A stretch of DNA of 49,891 bases from an uncultured Porphyromonadaceae bacterium (GTDB lineage: Bacteria; Bacteroidota; Bacteroidia; Bacteroidales; Muribaculaceae): positions 1 through 49,891 of the forward strand of contig CABUIO010000017.1 in assembly GCA_902491625.1 (NCBI GenBank), read 5' to 3'. The notes under the pieces were generated by a model. The model was not told the origin of the DNA. It made no database searches and saw only the letters and a program-made list of their open reading frames with translations. Position numbers and translations under genes: made by a program. Positions 17,795 to 27,277 of this stretch are shown piece by piece; positions within the stretch are counted from its first letter, which is position 1, and every line of letters starts with the position of its first letter.

Positions 17795-19189
17795 ATGTCA
17801 TTGATCAAGTCTATTTCAGGCATACGCGGCACGATCGGTGGTGTCCCGGGCGATGGTCTGGGTGCCGTTGATGTCGTAAAATTTGCTTCCGCCTACGCGG
17901 AATTTATCAAACGCAACACATGCAAGCGCGACCGCATCATTGTTGTTGGGCGCGATGCTCGCATTTCGGGCCCGATGGTCAACAGTCTCGTTGAAGGCGC
18001 ACTCACGGCCATGGGCTTCAATGTCGTGAACATCGGACTCGCCACTACTCCCACCACGGAGATCGCCGTGACCGAGGAGAATGCATGCGGTGGAATCATC
18101 ATCACTGCCAGCCACAATCCCAAACAGTGGAACGCTCTCAAGCTTCTCAATGAGAACGGCGAGTTCCTCAATGACGCCGAGGGCAAGGAGGTGCTTCGCA
18201 TTGCCGAGGAGAACGACTTCACTTACGCCGATGTGGACGATCTTGGCAGCGTTTATGTCAATGACACCTACGCGCGCAAACATATAGACAAGGTTCTCGC
18301 GCTTCCTCTTGTGGATCGCGAAGCTATTGCCAATGCTGATTTCACAGTCGCTGTCGATGCTGTCAATTCAGTGGGCGGCGTGGTCATTCCGCAACTTCTC
18401 CGCGCTCTCGGCGTGAAGAATGTCGTGGAACTGAACTGCGAGCCTACCGGACATTTCGCACATACCCCGGAGCCTATACCCGAGAACCTCACCGGAATCG
18501 CCTCGCTGATGGCGAAAGGTGGAATCGATGTCGGTTTCGTCGTGGATCCTGACGTCGACCGCCTCGCGATCGTGATGGAGAATGGAGAGATGTTTGTCGA
18601 GGAATACACGCTCGTGGCTGTTGCCGACTATGTCCTCGGCCATACTCCCGGAAACACGGTGAGCAATCTCAGCAGTTCACGCGCTCTGCGCGATGTGACA
18701 GAACGCCACAAAGGGTGCGAATACAATGCCGCGGCTGTGGGTGAGGTTAACGTGGTGAAGAAGATGAAGGATACCGGAGCGGTGATCGGCGGAGAAGGCA
18801 ACGGTGGCGTGATCTATCCGGAACTGCACTATGGACGTGATGCCCTTGTCGGTGTTGCTCTCTTCCTGACCCTGATGGCTAAGAGCGGCAAGAAGGTGAC
18901 GGAACTGAAAGCCGGCTATCCTGCTTACGCTATTGCAAAGAACAAGATTCAGCTCACTCCCGAGATAGATGTCGACAAGATTCTCGCTGCAATCAAGGAG
19001 CGTTTCAGTAATGAACGCATCACGGACATCGACGGCGTGAAGATTGATTTCGCCGACAGCTGGGTTCATCTCCGCAAATCCAACACCGAGCCGATCATCC
19101 GCATCTATAGTGAGGCTCACACGATGGAAGAGGCCGACCGGCTCGCTGACACAATCAAGGGTGTCGTGGCCGAGATCACAGGCATCTGA
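17795..19189 (+). CDS. glmM: Phosphoglucosamine mutase
   Basis: GlmM interconverts glucosamine-6-phosphate and glucosamine-1-phosphate, feeding UDP-GlcNAc for peptidoglycan and lipid A. The 464-residue enzyme has the phosphoserine loop ITASHNPKQWN (Ser106), the magnesium loop VVDPDVDRLAIV (D251, D253, D255), the sugar loop GGEGNGG near 334-340, and the C-terminal phosphate-binding RKSNTEPIIRIYSEA. A related phosphomannomutase activity is possible in this family; the link to lpxK and sppA in the same row favours the envelope amino sugar route. Spacing to the upstream lipoprotein gene is 56 bases without a recognisable promoter. Confidence 0.88.
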   Translation: MSLIKSISGIRGTIGGVPGDGLGAVDVVKFASAYAEFIKRNTCKRDRIIVVGRDARISGPMVNSLVEGALTAMGFNVVNIGLATTPTTEIAVTEENACGGIIITASHNPKQWNALKLLNENGEFLNDAEGKEVLRIAEENDFTYADVDDLGSVYVNDTYARKHIDKVLALPLVDREAIANADFTVAVDAVNSVGGVVIPQLLRALGVKNVVELNCEPTGHFAHTPEPIPENLTGIASLMAKGGIDVGFVVDPDVDRLAIVMENGEMFVEEYTLVAVADYVLGHTPGNTVSNLSSSRALRDVTERHKGCEYNAAAVGEVNVVKKMKDTGAVIGGEGNGGVIYPELHYGRDALVGVALFLTLMAKSGKKVTELKAGYPAYAIAKNKIQLTPEIDVDKILAAIKERFSNERITDIDGVKIDFADSWVHLRKSNTEPIIRIYSEAHTMEEADRLADTIKGVVAEITGI

Positions 19190-19232
19190 TTCAATCTACT
19201 ATATAACTTAAGAACTCAAGCAGATTCAGTAT

Positions 19233-21014
19233 ATGCTAAAAAGATTTTTCCTGAATGTCCTTTCCTCGTTCATGGGCGCCTGGCTTGCCATTGTGGTGTC
19301 GGGTTTATGTCTCATGCTCGTAGTGTTCGGCATCATCGGTATCGTTGCCGGAAGCCAGTCCGCAATAGAAAAGAATTCCGTGCTGAAGATTGATCTTCAG
19401 GGCGAGCTTATAGAGCGTGAGAATCCGGCAAATCTTGATGTCATGTCGCTGCTCACCTCCGGAAAACTCGAGTATCAGGCGGTCGAGACCCTTGTCTCTG
19501 CCCTCGGTCAGGCCAAGAACGACGACCGAATCAAGGCTGTCTATCTTGATTGCGGTGTCCTTGCAGCGGCTCCCGCATCGGTCAATGCGGTGCGCGATGC
19601 CTTGAAGGATTTCAAAAGCAGCGGCAAGAAGATCTACGCATACGCCGATCAGTATTCGCAGAGTGCCTACTATGTGGCTACCGTGGCCGATGAACTCTAC
19701 GTCAATCCTATCGGGTCCGTCGATATCCACGGACTTGGCGGCGAATCGCTTTTCTATAAGGATCTGTTTGACAACATCGGACTTGAGTTTCAGGTCGTAA
19801 GGGTAGGCGAGGGCAAGAGCGCCGTCGAGCCTTACACTCAGAATCACATGAGCGAGTATGCCCGCAACCAGACGATGCAGCTACTCGATACGATCTGGGG
19901 AGGTCTGCGCGGTGCTATGGCGTCGAGCCGTGGAATCGCCTCGGCAGACATCGACACTCTTATCAACCGCGACATTCCCGGCATCCGTACAGGTTCGTTT
20001 GCCAAAGAGCACAAACTCGTGGACGGCACGATGTATCGCCATGAGTTTGAGAAACATATCGCCGATGCTGTCGGACAGAAGGATGGTCTGGAGCATGTCG
20101 TGAAACCCTCGACGCTCGCCTCTGTCAATGCTGTCATGTCTCCCGCCATGGGGGGTGACAATCAGATTGCCGTACTCTACGCATGCGGCGGAATCGACAA
20201 CGGACTTGAAGGTGGCATCAATTCCACTGATCTCGTCAAGGAGATTCTTGAGCTTGCCGACGACGAGAATGTCAAGGGTCTTGTCCTCAGAGTCAACTCG
20301 CCCGGTGGCAGCGCCTACGGCAGCGAACAGATCTGGGAGGCTGTCGAGTATTTCAAGAAGCAGAAGAAGCCTGTGGCTGTCTCGATGGGTGATTATGCCG
20401 CATCCGGAGGCTACTATATCTCTTGCGGTGCCAACCGCATTTTCGCCGACAAATACACTATCACCGGCTCCATCGGCATCTTCGGACTTATCCCCAATAT
20501 CAAGGGACTCACCGAAAAGATCGGCCTTAATGCCGAAATGGTGTCCACTAACCCCGAAGCTCAGCTTTTCACACTGTTCGAACCGCTTAACGATCATCAG
20601 CTTGCTTCCCTGCAGCAGATGGTTGACGATGGCTACGAGCTCTTTGTGAAACGTTGCGCCGACGGCCGTCATCTTCCCGTCCATTCCATCAAGGCAATTG
20701 CCGACGGCCGCCCCATAGCCGCTACCGTGGCCGTTCGTTACAAGCTTGTGGATCAGATCGGATCGCTTCAGCAGGCAATCGACTGGACTGCAGCAAAGGC
20801 CGGAATCGCCAAGGACTATAACGTCGGTGTTTACCCATTTATCGAGCCCAACATCTTCCTTCAGATGGCGCAGCAGCAGACTGTGTTGCCCGCACCGATA
20901 CAGAAACTCTTCTATGGCCGCGACATGGATGCCGAGATGCTGAATATGCTTGGCGGCATCCTGACTGCGGACAGACTTAAAGCGGAGTATTCTGTTCTGA
21001 GGGTTAAAATGTGA
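19233..21014 (+). CDS. sppA: Signal peptide peptidase SppA, 67-kDa type
   Basis: SppA is a membrane-anchored Ser/Lys protease that degrades cleaved signal peptides in the periplasm. The 593-residue product has an N-terminal membrane anchor (residues 14-40) and two tandem S49 domains, as in long E. coli-type SppA. The general-base Lys lies in VGEGKSAVEPYT (K195), and the nucleophile in GDYAASGGYYIS (S391), with TGSIGIFGLIP after it. LRVNSPGGSAYGSEQIW (353-369) forms the oxyanion region. It sits between glmM and lpxK with gaps of 43 and 45 bases, consistent with one transcript. Confidence 0.96.
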   Translation: MLKRFFLNVLSSFMGAWLAIVVSGLCLMLVVFGIIGIVAGSQSAIEKNSVLKIDLQGELIERENPANLDVMSLLTSGKLEYQAVETLVSALGQAKNDDRIKAVYLDCGVLAAAPASVNAVRDALKDFKSSGKKIYAYADQYSQSAYYVATVADELYVNPIGSVDIHGLGGESLFYKDLFDNIGLEFQVVRVGEGKSAVEPYTQNHMSEYARNQTMQLLDTIWGGLRGAMASSRGIASADIDTLINRDIPGIRTGSFAKEHKLVDGTMYRHEFEKHIADAVGQKDGLEHVVKPSTLASVNAVMSPAMGGDNQIAVLYACGGIDNGLEGGINSTDLVKEILELADDENVKGLVLRVNSPGGSAYGSEQIWEAVEYFKKQKKPVAVSMGDYAASGGYYISCGANRIFADKYTITGSIGIFGLIPNIKGLTEKIGLNAEMVSTNPEAQLFTLFEPLNDHQLASLQQMVDDGYELFVKRCADGRHLPVHSIKAIADGRPIAATVAVRYKLVDQIGSLQQAIDWTAAKAGIAKDYNVGVYPFIEPNIFLQMAQQQTVLPAPIQKLFYGRDMDAEMLNMLGGILTADRLKAEYSVLRVKM

Positions 21015-21059
21015 TAGTAAAGCAATATGGTTTAATTTCAAAACGCGATTGAAAACAAG

Positions 21060-22157
21060 GTGAAAGAGCGAACGCGTAAAGACAAAATTCTTACTGGAAT
21101 ACTGACTCCGTTGTCTTGGATCTATGGAGCCGCGGTCTATGTGCGCAACAAAATGTTTGACTTTCATCTTCTCCCCTCCACGCGTTTCGACGTTCCGGTC
21201 ATCTCCGTCGGCAACATAACTGTCGGAGGGACAGGCAAGACACCTCATGCCGAGTGGATTGTCGAGAATCTTGCCGACAGCTTCAACATTGCCGTGCTGA
21301 GTCGTGGATACAAGCGCAAGACCAAAGGTTTCGTGCTTGCCACTCCCCACAGCACGCCTATGACAATCGGCGACGAACCATACCAGATCTACCGTAAGTT
21401 CAGGGGTGTTGCGAGAGTGGCAGTTTGCGAGAAACGTAAAAAAGGTATTGAACGTTTGCTCAAGATATATCCGGATATCAACCTGATTGTTCTTGACGAT
21501 GCCCTCCAGCATCGTTATGTCGATCCGAAAGTTTCTATTCTGCTCATGGACTGGTCGCGTCCGGTCTATCGCGATCATCTGCTTCCGCTCGGGAGACTGC
21601 GTGAAAGCTCGTCGGCACTCAACAGAGCCGATTTCGTCGTTGTCACCAAGGTGCCACGCGACGTGAAGCCTGTTGATCTTATGATTGTTAAGAAGGAACT
21701 CGACCTGATGGCATATCAGCAGCTTCTTTTCACTCGGTTCAGCTACAATCCTCCTGTGCCGGTGTTCGAGGAGTCGGCCCGATACGCCCTCTCGCTTGAC
21801 AGGCTCACCCACGACGACATCGTGATGCTGCTCACCGGAATTGCCAATCCGCGCGGACTCGTGCAGTATCTTGACGACTATGATTTCAGGATGAGGGTTG
21901 AGCATTATCCCGACCATCATTTCTACACGCGCAAGGATCTGGAGTTGATCTCCCGACGCTTCGAGGAGCTTAACGGAGCGCGTAAAGTCATAATCACGAC
22001 CGAAAAGGATGCCGTCAGACTTGCCGACAATCCTTATTTCCCCGAATACCTGAAGCCCTACATCTACTATCTGCCGATATCGGTGGAACCTGTGGGCGAC
22101 TATTCCCAGGATCTTGTGAAAGACAAGATTATAGCCGCGATAAAAGCCAGAGACTGA
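21060..22157 (+). CDS. lpxK: Tetraacyldisaccharide 4'-kinase LpxK
   Basis: LpxK phosphorylates the 4' position of the lipid A disaccharide at the inner membrane. The 365-residue product has a membrane-associating N-terminus (LTPLSWIYGAAVYVRN) and the P-loop SVGNITVGGTGKTPHAEW (GGTGKTP 56-62). Other features are LSRGYKRKTKGF, the DDALQHRYVDP motif around residue 145, and LPLGRLRESSSAL. GTG at 21060 is the only sensible start: the nearest upstream in-frame ATG (21027) runs into a stop two codons later. Its presence implies a Gram-negative lipopolysaccharide-type outer membrane. Confidence 0.95.
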   Translation: MKERTRKDKILTGILTPLSWIYGAAVYVRNKMFDFHLLPSTRFDVPVISVGNITVGGTGKTPHAEWIVENLADSFNIAVLSRGYKRKTKGFVLATPHSTPMTIGDEPYQIYRKFRGVARVAVCEKRKKGIERLLKIYPDINLIVLDDALQHRYVDPKVSILLMDWSRPVYRDHLLPLGRLRESSSALNRADFVVVTKVPRDVKPVDLMIVKKELDLMAYQQLLFTRFSYNPPVPVFEESARYALSLDRLTHDDIVMLLTGIANPRGLVQYLDDYDFRMRVEHYPDHHFYTRKDLELISRRFEELNGARKVIITTEKDAVRLADNPYFPEYLKPYIYYLPISVEPVGDYSQDLVKDKIIAAIKARD

Positions 22158-22206
22158 CTTTATCGCCTCTAAATTACAACACATATTATCCTTAAATTTT
22201 TATACT

Positions 22207-23019
22207 ATGCTTGAGAAAATCAGACAAACAGCCGATTACATAAAATCGAAAGTAGATAAATGTCCCGACACCGGAATCATTCTCGGTACCGGACTCGGTC
22301 AGCTCGTAGATCATATTGACATCGTGACGGAACTTCCGTATAATGAGATTCCCAATATGCCGGTCTCGACAGTCGAGGGTCATAGCGGTAAGCTTATCTT
22401 CGGCTATCTCGGCGGCAAATATATCATGGCAATGCAGGGACGTTTCCATTACTACGAGGGCTACGACATGAAGCAGGTGACATTCCCTGTGCGTGTCATG
22501 CGTGCTCTGGGTGTGGAGACTCTGTTTGTCAGCAATGCCGCCGGCGGCATGAACAAGGAATTCAAGGTGGGTGACATAATGATTATCACTGACCATATCA
22601 ACCTTTTCCCCGAGAATCCTCTGCGAGGCAAGAACTACGAGGAACTCGGCACGCGTTTTCCTGCTATGACTGAGGCTTACAGCCACGAGCTTATCCGCAA
22701 GGCCGACGAAATTGCCGCTGCAAAAGGCATACGCGTGATGCACGGCGTCTATGTCGGCACCGCCGGCCCGACATTCGAAACTCCCGCAGAATATGAGTTC
22801 TTCCGCGTGATCGGAGGCGACGCCGTCGGCATGTCTACAGTGCCGGAGGTCATTGTCGCCAACCATGCCGGAATGAGAGTGTTCGGCGTCAGCGTCATCA
22901 CCGACCTCGGCGGCAAGGATGTCACGGAAGTGCCCACTCACGAGGAAGTGCAGAAAGCTGCTGTCAAGGCTCAGCCTTACATGACGGAAATAATGAAGGA
23001 GCTTGTAAAATCAATTTAA
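22207..23019 (+). CDS. Purine nucleoside phosphorylase, trimeric PNP/MTAP family
   Basis: These enzymes split purine nucleosides with phosphate to a free base and ribose-1-phosphate in salvage. The 270-residue product shows GTGLG (27-31), EGHSGKL (57-63), GRFHYYEGY (78-86), SNAAGG (109-114), GTAGPTFETPAEYEF with the base-contacting Glu191, and GMSTVPEVIVANHAG. The position normally Asn in 6-oxopurine PNPs (the N of SLITN) is Asp233 here (SVITDLGG), as in methylthioadenosine phosphorylases. Specificity may therefore extend to adenine nucleosides; see findings. It lies 49 bases after lpxK and 31 before thiL. Confidence 0.92.
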   Translation: MLEKIRQTADYIKSKVDKCPDTGIILGTGLGQLVDHIDIVTELPYNEIPNMPVSTVEGHSGKLIFGYLGGKYIMAMQGRFHYYEGYDMKQVTFPVRVMRALGVETLFVSNAAGGMNKEFKVGDIMIITDHINLFPENPLRGKNYEELGTRFPAMTEAYSHELIRKADEIAAAKGIRVMHGVYVGTAGPTFETPAEYEFFRVIGGDAVGMSTVPEVIVANHAGMRVFGVSVITDLGGKDVTEVPTHEEVQKAAVKAQPYMTEIMKELVKSI

Positions 23020-23050
23020 GGCAAACATAATCTAAATTTTTTCGCTCACT

Positions 23051-24112
23051 ATGTCTGACACACCGAAACCGCAGAATCAGGAGACTGAAATCAGCACGCT
23101 CGGCGAATTCGGTCTCATTGACCATCTGACAAAAGATTTTCCGCTTCGCAATCCTCAGTCCCATAAGGGCGTGGGCGACGATGCCGCCGTGCTCGCGTTC
23201 GGCGACAAGGAAGTGCTCGTGACTACTGACCTTCTTCTTGAAGGAATCCATTTCGATCTGCACTACGTGCCGCTGAAGCATCTCGGCTACAAGGCCGCGG
23301 TTGTCAATTTCAGCGACATTTACGCCATGAACGGCACTCCAAAGCAGATCACGGTCAGTCTCGGCATCTCCAGCCGCTTCACCCTGCAGCATATCGAGGC
23401 GTTGTATGACGGCATCCGTCTGGCGTGCGAAACCTACGGAGTGGATCTCGTGGGCGGCGACACAAGCGCCTCCGCCACCGGCCTTGTAATCAGCATCACA
23501 TGTATCGGCGAGGCTGAGAAAGAGGAGATTGTATATCGCAGTGGCGCAAAACCGACCGATCTTATCTGCGTCAGCGGCGACCTCGGTGCGGCATACATGG
23601 GACTGCAGCTTCTCGAACGTGAGAACCGCGTGGCCGCCGAGAGCCGCAATCCCGATTTCCAGCCGGATTTTTCCGGCAAGGAATATATCCTTCAGCGTCA
23701 GCTGAAACCGGAGGCACGCAAAGACATCGTGGAGCTTCTCCGCGACAAGGGAATTCGTCCGACCGCCATGATGGATGTCAGCGACGGACTTTCGTCGGAA
23801 CTGCTCCATATCGCCAAGGCGAGCGATGTCGGCGTAAGAGTCTATGAGGACAAGATACCCATTGACTATCAGACTGCTCTGATGGCCGAGGAACTGAACA
23901 TGAACCTCGTGACCGCCGCACTCAACGGCGGCGAGGACTACGAGCTGCTGTTTACCGTGCCGCTGACCGATCACGAGAAAGTCGAGAAGCTACAGGGTCT
24001 CAGTGTGATTGGCTATGTCACCAAGCCGGAGCTTGGCGCAGCTCTTGTCACACGCGACGGACAAGAGCTTCCTCTCCGTGCTCAGGGCTGGAATGCCTTC
24101 ACTCAGGAGTAA
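23051..24112 (+). CDS. thiL: Thiamine-monophosphate kinase ThiL
   Basis: ThiL makes thiamine diphosphate from thiamine monophosphate and ATP, the last step of cofactor synthesis. The 353-residue protein has the family's N-terminal nucleotide and metal site (GVGDDAAVLAFGDKEVLVTTDLLLEGIHFD), AAVVNFSDIYAMNGTPKQ, and VDLVGGDTSAS. The C-terminal part has MMDVSDGLSSELLHIA, where the Asp contacts magnesium, and NGGEDYELLFTV. It is the last gene of the row starting at 16092 and is followed by a terminator at 24139. Confidence 0.96.
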   Translation: MSDTPKPQNQETEISTLGEFGLIDHLTKDFPLRNPQSHKGVGDDAAVLAFGDKEVLVTTDLLLEGIHFDLHYVPLKHLGYKAAVVNFSDIYAMNGTPKQITVSLGISSRFTLQHIEALYDGIRLACETYGVDLVGGDTSASATGLVISITCIGEAEKEEIVYRSGAKPTDLICVSGDLGAAYMGLQLLERENRVAAESRNPDFQPDFSGKEYILQRQLKPEARKDIVELLRDKGIRPTAMMDVSDGLSSELLHIAKASDVGVRVYEDKIPIDYQTALMAEELNMNLVTAALNGGEDYELLFTVPLTDHEKVEKLQGLSVIGYVTKPELGAALVTRDGQELPLRAQGWNAFTQE

Positions 24113-24138
24113 GCTCACATTCCGAAAATCCATATCAG

Positions 24139-24165
24139 GCCGCGGCGTTTGTCGCGGCTTTTCTT
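24139..24165 (+). terminator. Rho-independent terminator after thiL
   Basis: GCCGCG (24139-24144) and CGCGGC (24153-24158) form a perfect 6-bp stem with loop GCGTTTGT, followed by TTTTCTTTG. Confidence 0.8.
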
Positions 24166-24226
24166 TGCGAGTTACTTACTAACACTATTTAACACACTAT
24201 CCTCCGCCCATGAGCTATTAAATTGC

Positions 24227-24234
24227 TACTTTTG
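24227..24234 (+). promoter_or_regulatory. Putative -7 element for the bat operon
   Basis: TACTTTTG matches TAnnTTTG and lies 35 bases before the moxR ATG (24269), just after the thiL terminator. No strong -33 element is visible. Confidence 0.5.
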
Positions 24235-24268
24235 CGTGTTAAAAACATACTCTAAACAGATTATAGAA

Positions 24269-25264
24269 ATGAACGAGTCAGTGAATCTCCGCGAGCTTAA
24301 CGAATTGATTTCGGCTAACAGCGGCTTTATCACCAACATAACCCACGGCATGACCTCGCGCATCGTAGGTCAGAAGCATCTTGTCGATTCGCTTCTCATA
24401 GCGCTCCTCTGCAACGGCCACGTGCTTCTTGAGGGCGTCCCGGGTCTTGCGAAGACTCTTGCCATCAAGACTCTTGCCCAGCTTGTCGACGCCAAATACA
24501 GCAGAATACAGTTCACCCCCGACCTTCTCCCCGCCGACGTCACCGGTACGATGATCTACAGCGTCAAGCAGGAGAAATTCGAGATCAAGAAAGGTCCCAT
24601 TTTCGCCAACTTCGTGCTGGCCGACGAGATCAACCGTGCTCCCGCCAAAGTGCAGTCAGCACTTCTTGAGGCCATGCAGGAGCGTCAGGTCACAATCGGC
24701 GACTCCACTTTCCCTCTGCCGCAGCCTTTCCTCGTGATGGCCACACAGAATCCCATCGAGCAGGAGGGCACATATCCTCTGCCAGAGGCGCAGACAGACC
24801 GTTTCCTCCTGAAAGTCGTGATCGGTTATCCCGACAAAGAAGAGGAGAAGCAGATCATCCGCATAAACATCGGAGGCCATCTTCCCGCCGTCAATCCGCT
24901 CCTCTCCACAGCCGACATCGTGAAGGCTCAGGAGGTAGTTCGCAAGATCTACATTGACGAAAAGATAGAAGACTATATAGTTGACATCGTATTCGCAACC
25001 CGCGAGCCGGCACACTACGGCCTGCAGGACATCGCCGGATACATCGACTTCGGCGCCTCGCCGCGAGCCTCCATCTCGCTTGCACTCGCAGCAAGGGCTT
25101 ACGCTTTCCTGCGTTCCCGCGGCTATGTCATCCCCGAGGATGTGCGTGCCGTCTGCCACGACGTGCTGCGCCACCGTCTCGGCCTGACCTACGAGGCCGA
25201 AGCCAACAATGTCACCGCCGACGATGTGATCAACGCAATTCTCAACGCTGTAAAAGTGCCCTGA
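24269..25264 (+). CDS. MoxR-family AAA+ ATPase of the bat operon
   Basis: MoxR ATPases act as chaperones that work with von Willebrand A proteins encoded beside them. The start at 24269 (MNESVNLREL) gives 331 residues and places the gene just after its -7 element; longer readings run back into the thiL terminator. Walker A is GVPGLAKT (56-63). Walker B/DExx is VLADEINRAPAKVQSALLEAMQE near 118-140. ATQNPIEQEGTYPLPEAQTDRF (near 162-183) contains sensor 1 and the arginine-finger region typical of the AAA_3 family. It is followed 18 bases later by a DUF58 gene. Confidence 0.95.
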   Translation: MNESVNLRELNELISANSGFITNITHGMTSRIVGQKHLVDSLLIALLCNGHVLLEGVPGLAKTLAIKTLAQLVDAKYSRIQFTPDLLPADVTGTMIYSVKQEKFEIKKGPIFANFVLADEINRAPAKVQSALLEAMQERQVTIGDSTFPLPQPFLVMATQNPIEQEGTYPLPEAQTDRFLLKVVIGYPDKEEEKQIIRINIGGHLPAVNPLLSTADIVKAQEVVRKIYIDEKIEDYIVDIVFATREPAHYGLQDIAGYIDFGASPRASISLALAARAYAFLRSRGYVIPEDVRAVCHDVLRHRLGLTYEAEANNVTADDVINAILNAVKVP

Positions 25265-25282
25265 TCCCTTTCCTGACTGCTT

Positions 25283-26158
25283 ATGGATGCCAAAGAGCTT
25301 CTTAAAAAGGTAAGACGGATCGAGATCAAGACGCGCGGTCTATCGCAGAACATCTTTGCGGGAGAATATCACACGGCCTTCAAGGGCCGCGGCGTGGTGT
25401 TCAGCGAGGTTAGGGAATACCAATACGGCGACGACATCCGCGACATCGACTGGAATGTCACCGCCCGCCACAACAAGCCTTTTGTGAAAGTCTACGAGGA
25501 GGAACGTGAGCTTACGCTCATGCTTCTTGTCGACGTTTCCGAGAGCGGAATTTTCGGCGCCGTCGGTCCCGAGAAGAAGGAGATGATGGCCGAGATCGCC
25601 GCCACATTGGCGTTCTCCTCGATTCAGAACAAAGACAAGGTCGGAGTCATCTTCTTCAGCGACAGGATCGAGAAGTTTATTCCTCCCAAGAAAGGGAAAA
25701 AACATATCCTGCTGATCATCCGCGAGATCATCGATTTCAAGGCTCAGAGCAAAGGCACCGACATCGGAGTGGCGCTCCGCTATCTCACCAACGCGCTCAA
25801 AAAGCGTACCACGGCTTTTCTGATCTCAGACTTCATCGACCCCCACGACTATACCAAGCCGATGGAGATCGCCAACAGCAAGCACGATCTTGTGGCCGTT
25901 CAGGTCTACGACAAGCGCGACACCAAGATGCCCGACGTGGGACTTGTGCGTCTGCGTGACAGCGAGACCGGCGAAGAGCAGTGGGTCGACACATCGTCGA
26001 AAAAGGTGCGCCAGCTCTACGACAAGGCGTGGTATGAGACACAGCAGCGTCTTTCCTCAGCCGCACGCGCTGGCAAGGTTGATGTGGCATCGGTCGCCAC
26101 CGACGAGAACTTTGTCAAGGCTTTGCTCGGATTGTTTAAAAAAAGAAGTATGCGCTGA
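25283..26158 (+). CDS. DUF58 protein of the bat operon
   Basis: A 291-residue cytoplasmic protein with the DUF58 signature GRGVVFSEVREYQYGDDIRDIDWNVTARHNKPFVKVYEEERE (about residues 36-77). This is followed by a von Willebrand A-like fold with LMLLVDVSESGIFG (a DxSxS metal site) and FLISDFIDP. DUF58 proteins regularly accompany MoxR ATPases, and the pair is thought to act together on an envelope process. No membrane segment is present, so it probably sits on the cytoplasmic side of the Bat proteins encoded downstream. Confidence 0.92.
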   Translation: MDAKELLKKVRRIEIKTRGLSQNIFAGEYHTAFKGRGVVFSEVREYQYGDDIRDIDWNVTARHNKPFVKVYEEERELTLMLLVDVSESGIFGAVGPEKKEMMAEIAATLAFSSIQNKDKVGVIFFSDRIEKFIPPKKGKKHILLIIREIIDFKAQSKGTDIGVALRYLTNALKKRTTAFLISDFIDPHDYTKPMEIANSKHDLVAVQVYDKRDTKMPDVGLVRLRDSETGEEQWVDTSSKKVRQLYDKAWYETQQRLSSAARAGKVDVASVATDENFVKALLGLFKKRSMR

Positions 26159-26182
26159 GCGTAAGGCTCAGCTCCGTAAGAT

Positions 26183-27277
26183 ATGATGTTAAATCGCAAG
26201 ATATTTCCTCTGACACGGACTCTGATGCTCGTGGTGTCGCTGATTGCCGCCTCTCTTTCGGCTTTCGGCGTGCCGCCCAAGGTCAGTGCCAAGCTTTCGG
26301 CTCCCGCCGCCGTGATGGGCGACAGACTCTCGCTCGACGTTCAGGTTGTGGCCGACCGTTCCGCCAAGGGTCGCTTCCCGATCTTCGACGGCATTCAGCC
26401 CGACGGACATGCCACCCTTGTAGGCGATACAGTGGAGCTTGGAGCGAAAATCGAGTCAAGCTCAATCGACCTCGGAAGCGGCAGAGTGCAGATCGACTAC
26501 AAAATTCCGGTTCAGGTCTTTGACTCAGGATTCTATACGCTCCCTCCGATAGCTTATGTCAGCGGCCGCGACACGGCATACACTGATCCTCTGACACTGA
26601 AGATCGTGCCTGTTCCGGCGCAGGCCTCCGACGAGATTTCCGACTACACAGCCACACTCGCTTCCGGCAAAGGTGTCTTCTACGACCGCTTGCCGCTCTG
26701 GCTTCTCGAATGGTGGTGGCTTATCCTCGTCGCCATTCTCGTCGTAGGTGCAGGAGTTGTTTTCCTATCGCGCTACAAGCGCGTGAAACTCCGCAAGGCC
26801 GCGCGGCCTCTGCCTCCCTATCAGGAGGCGATCCGCGACCTCGACCTTCTGAAGGAACAGAAACTATGGGAGAACGGCCGCGACAAAGAGTATTACACCC
26901 GACTGATAGACATCCTGCGCCGCTACATATCGCGCCGCTTCGAGATCCACGCCATGGAGATGACCTCCGACCAGATTCTCGACAGCGTGAAGACCCACGA
27001 GCGCATCAAGCCTTATCTGCGTCAGTTCAAGGCCGTGCTCGCCGTGGCTGATTTCGTGAAATTCGCCAACATGCGCTCTACTCCTGAGGAAAATATCGGC
27101 GCCATTGACGAGGTCAAGAATTTTGTTGAGGCTACACGTCCCACGACCGAGGAACAGAAGACAGAGGAGGAACAGCTCCGCAAGTCCGAACCGCGTCAGA
27201 AGACCGCACGCTGGGAACGCAGGAACAGTGCGCCCAAGAAAAATACTGAAGATCAAGGAAAGGAGGTATCGAAATGA
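26183..27277 (+). CDS. Membrane protein of the bat operon, N-terminal periplasmic domain
   Basis: A 364-residue protein with a signal sequence (LMLVVSLIAASLSAFG) and a periplasmic beta-rich domain (about residues 28-160). A single membrane helix follows after a Trp-rich edge (PLWLLEWWWLILVAILVVGAGVVFL, near 170-195), and the cytoplasmic tail of about 165 residues is helical (PLPPYQEAIRDLDLL, YYTRLIDILRRYISRRF). The periplasmic domain resembles the Ig-like units of BatD, and its cytoplasmic tail resembles the tails of BatD-type proteins, so it may be a shortened relative. Its stop overlaps batA by 4 bases (ATGA). ATG ATG at 26183-26188 leaves the start ambiguous by one codon. Confidence 0.8.
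   Translation: MMLNRKIFPLTRTLMLVVSLIAASLSAFGVPPKVSAKLSAPAAVMGDRLSLDVQVVADRSAKGRFPIFDGIQPDGHATLVGDTVELGAKIESSSIDLGSGRVQIDYKIPVQVFDSGFYTLPPIAYVSGRDTAYTDPLTLKIVPVPAQASDEISDYTATLASGKGVFYDRLPLWLLEWWWLILVAILVVGAGVVFLSRYKRVKLRKAARPLPPYQEAIRDLDLLKEQKLWENGRDKEYYTRLIDILRRYISRRFEIHAMEMTSDQILDSVKTHERIKPYLRQFKAVLAVADFVKFANMRSTPEENIGAIDEVKNFVEATRPTTEEQKTEEEQLRKSEPRQKTARWERRNSAPKKNTEDQGKEVSK

Noticed and set aside
19881..22184. 767-codon open frame on the minus strand opposite sppA and lpxK
   Set aside because: It overlaps two recognised plus-strand genes in full and has no family features. Long shadow frames arise here because the real genes seldom use TTA, CTA and TCA codons.
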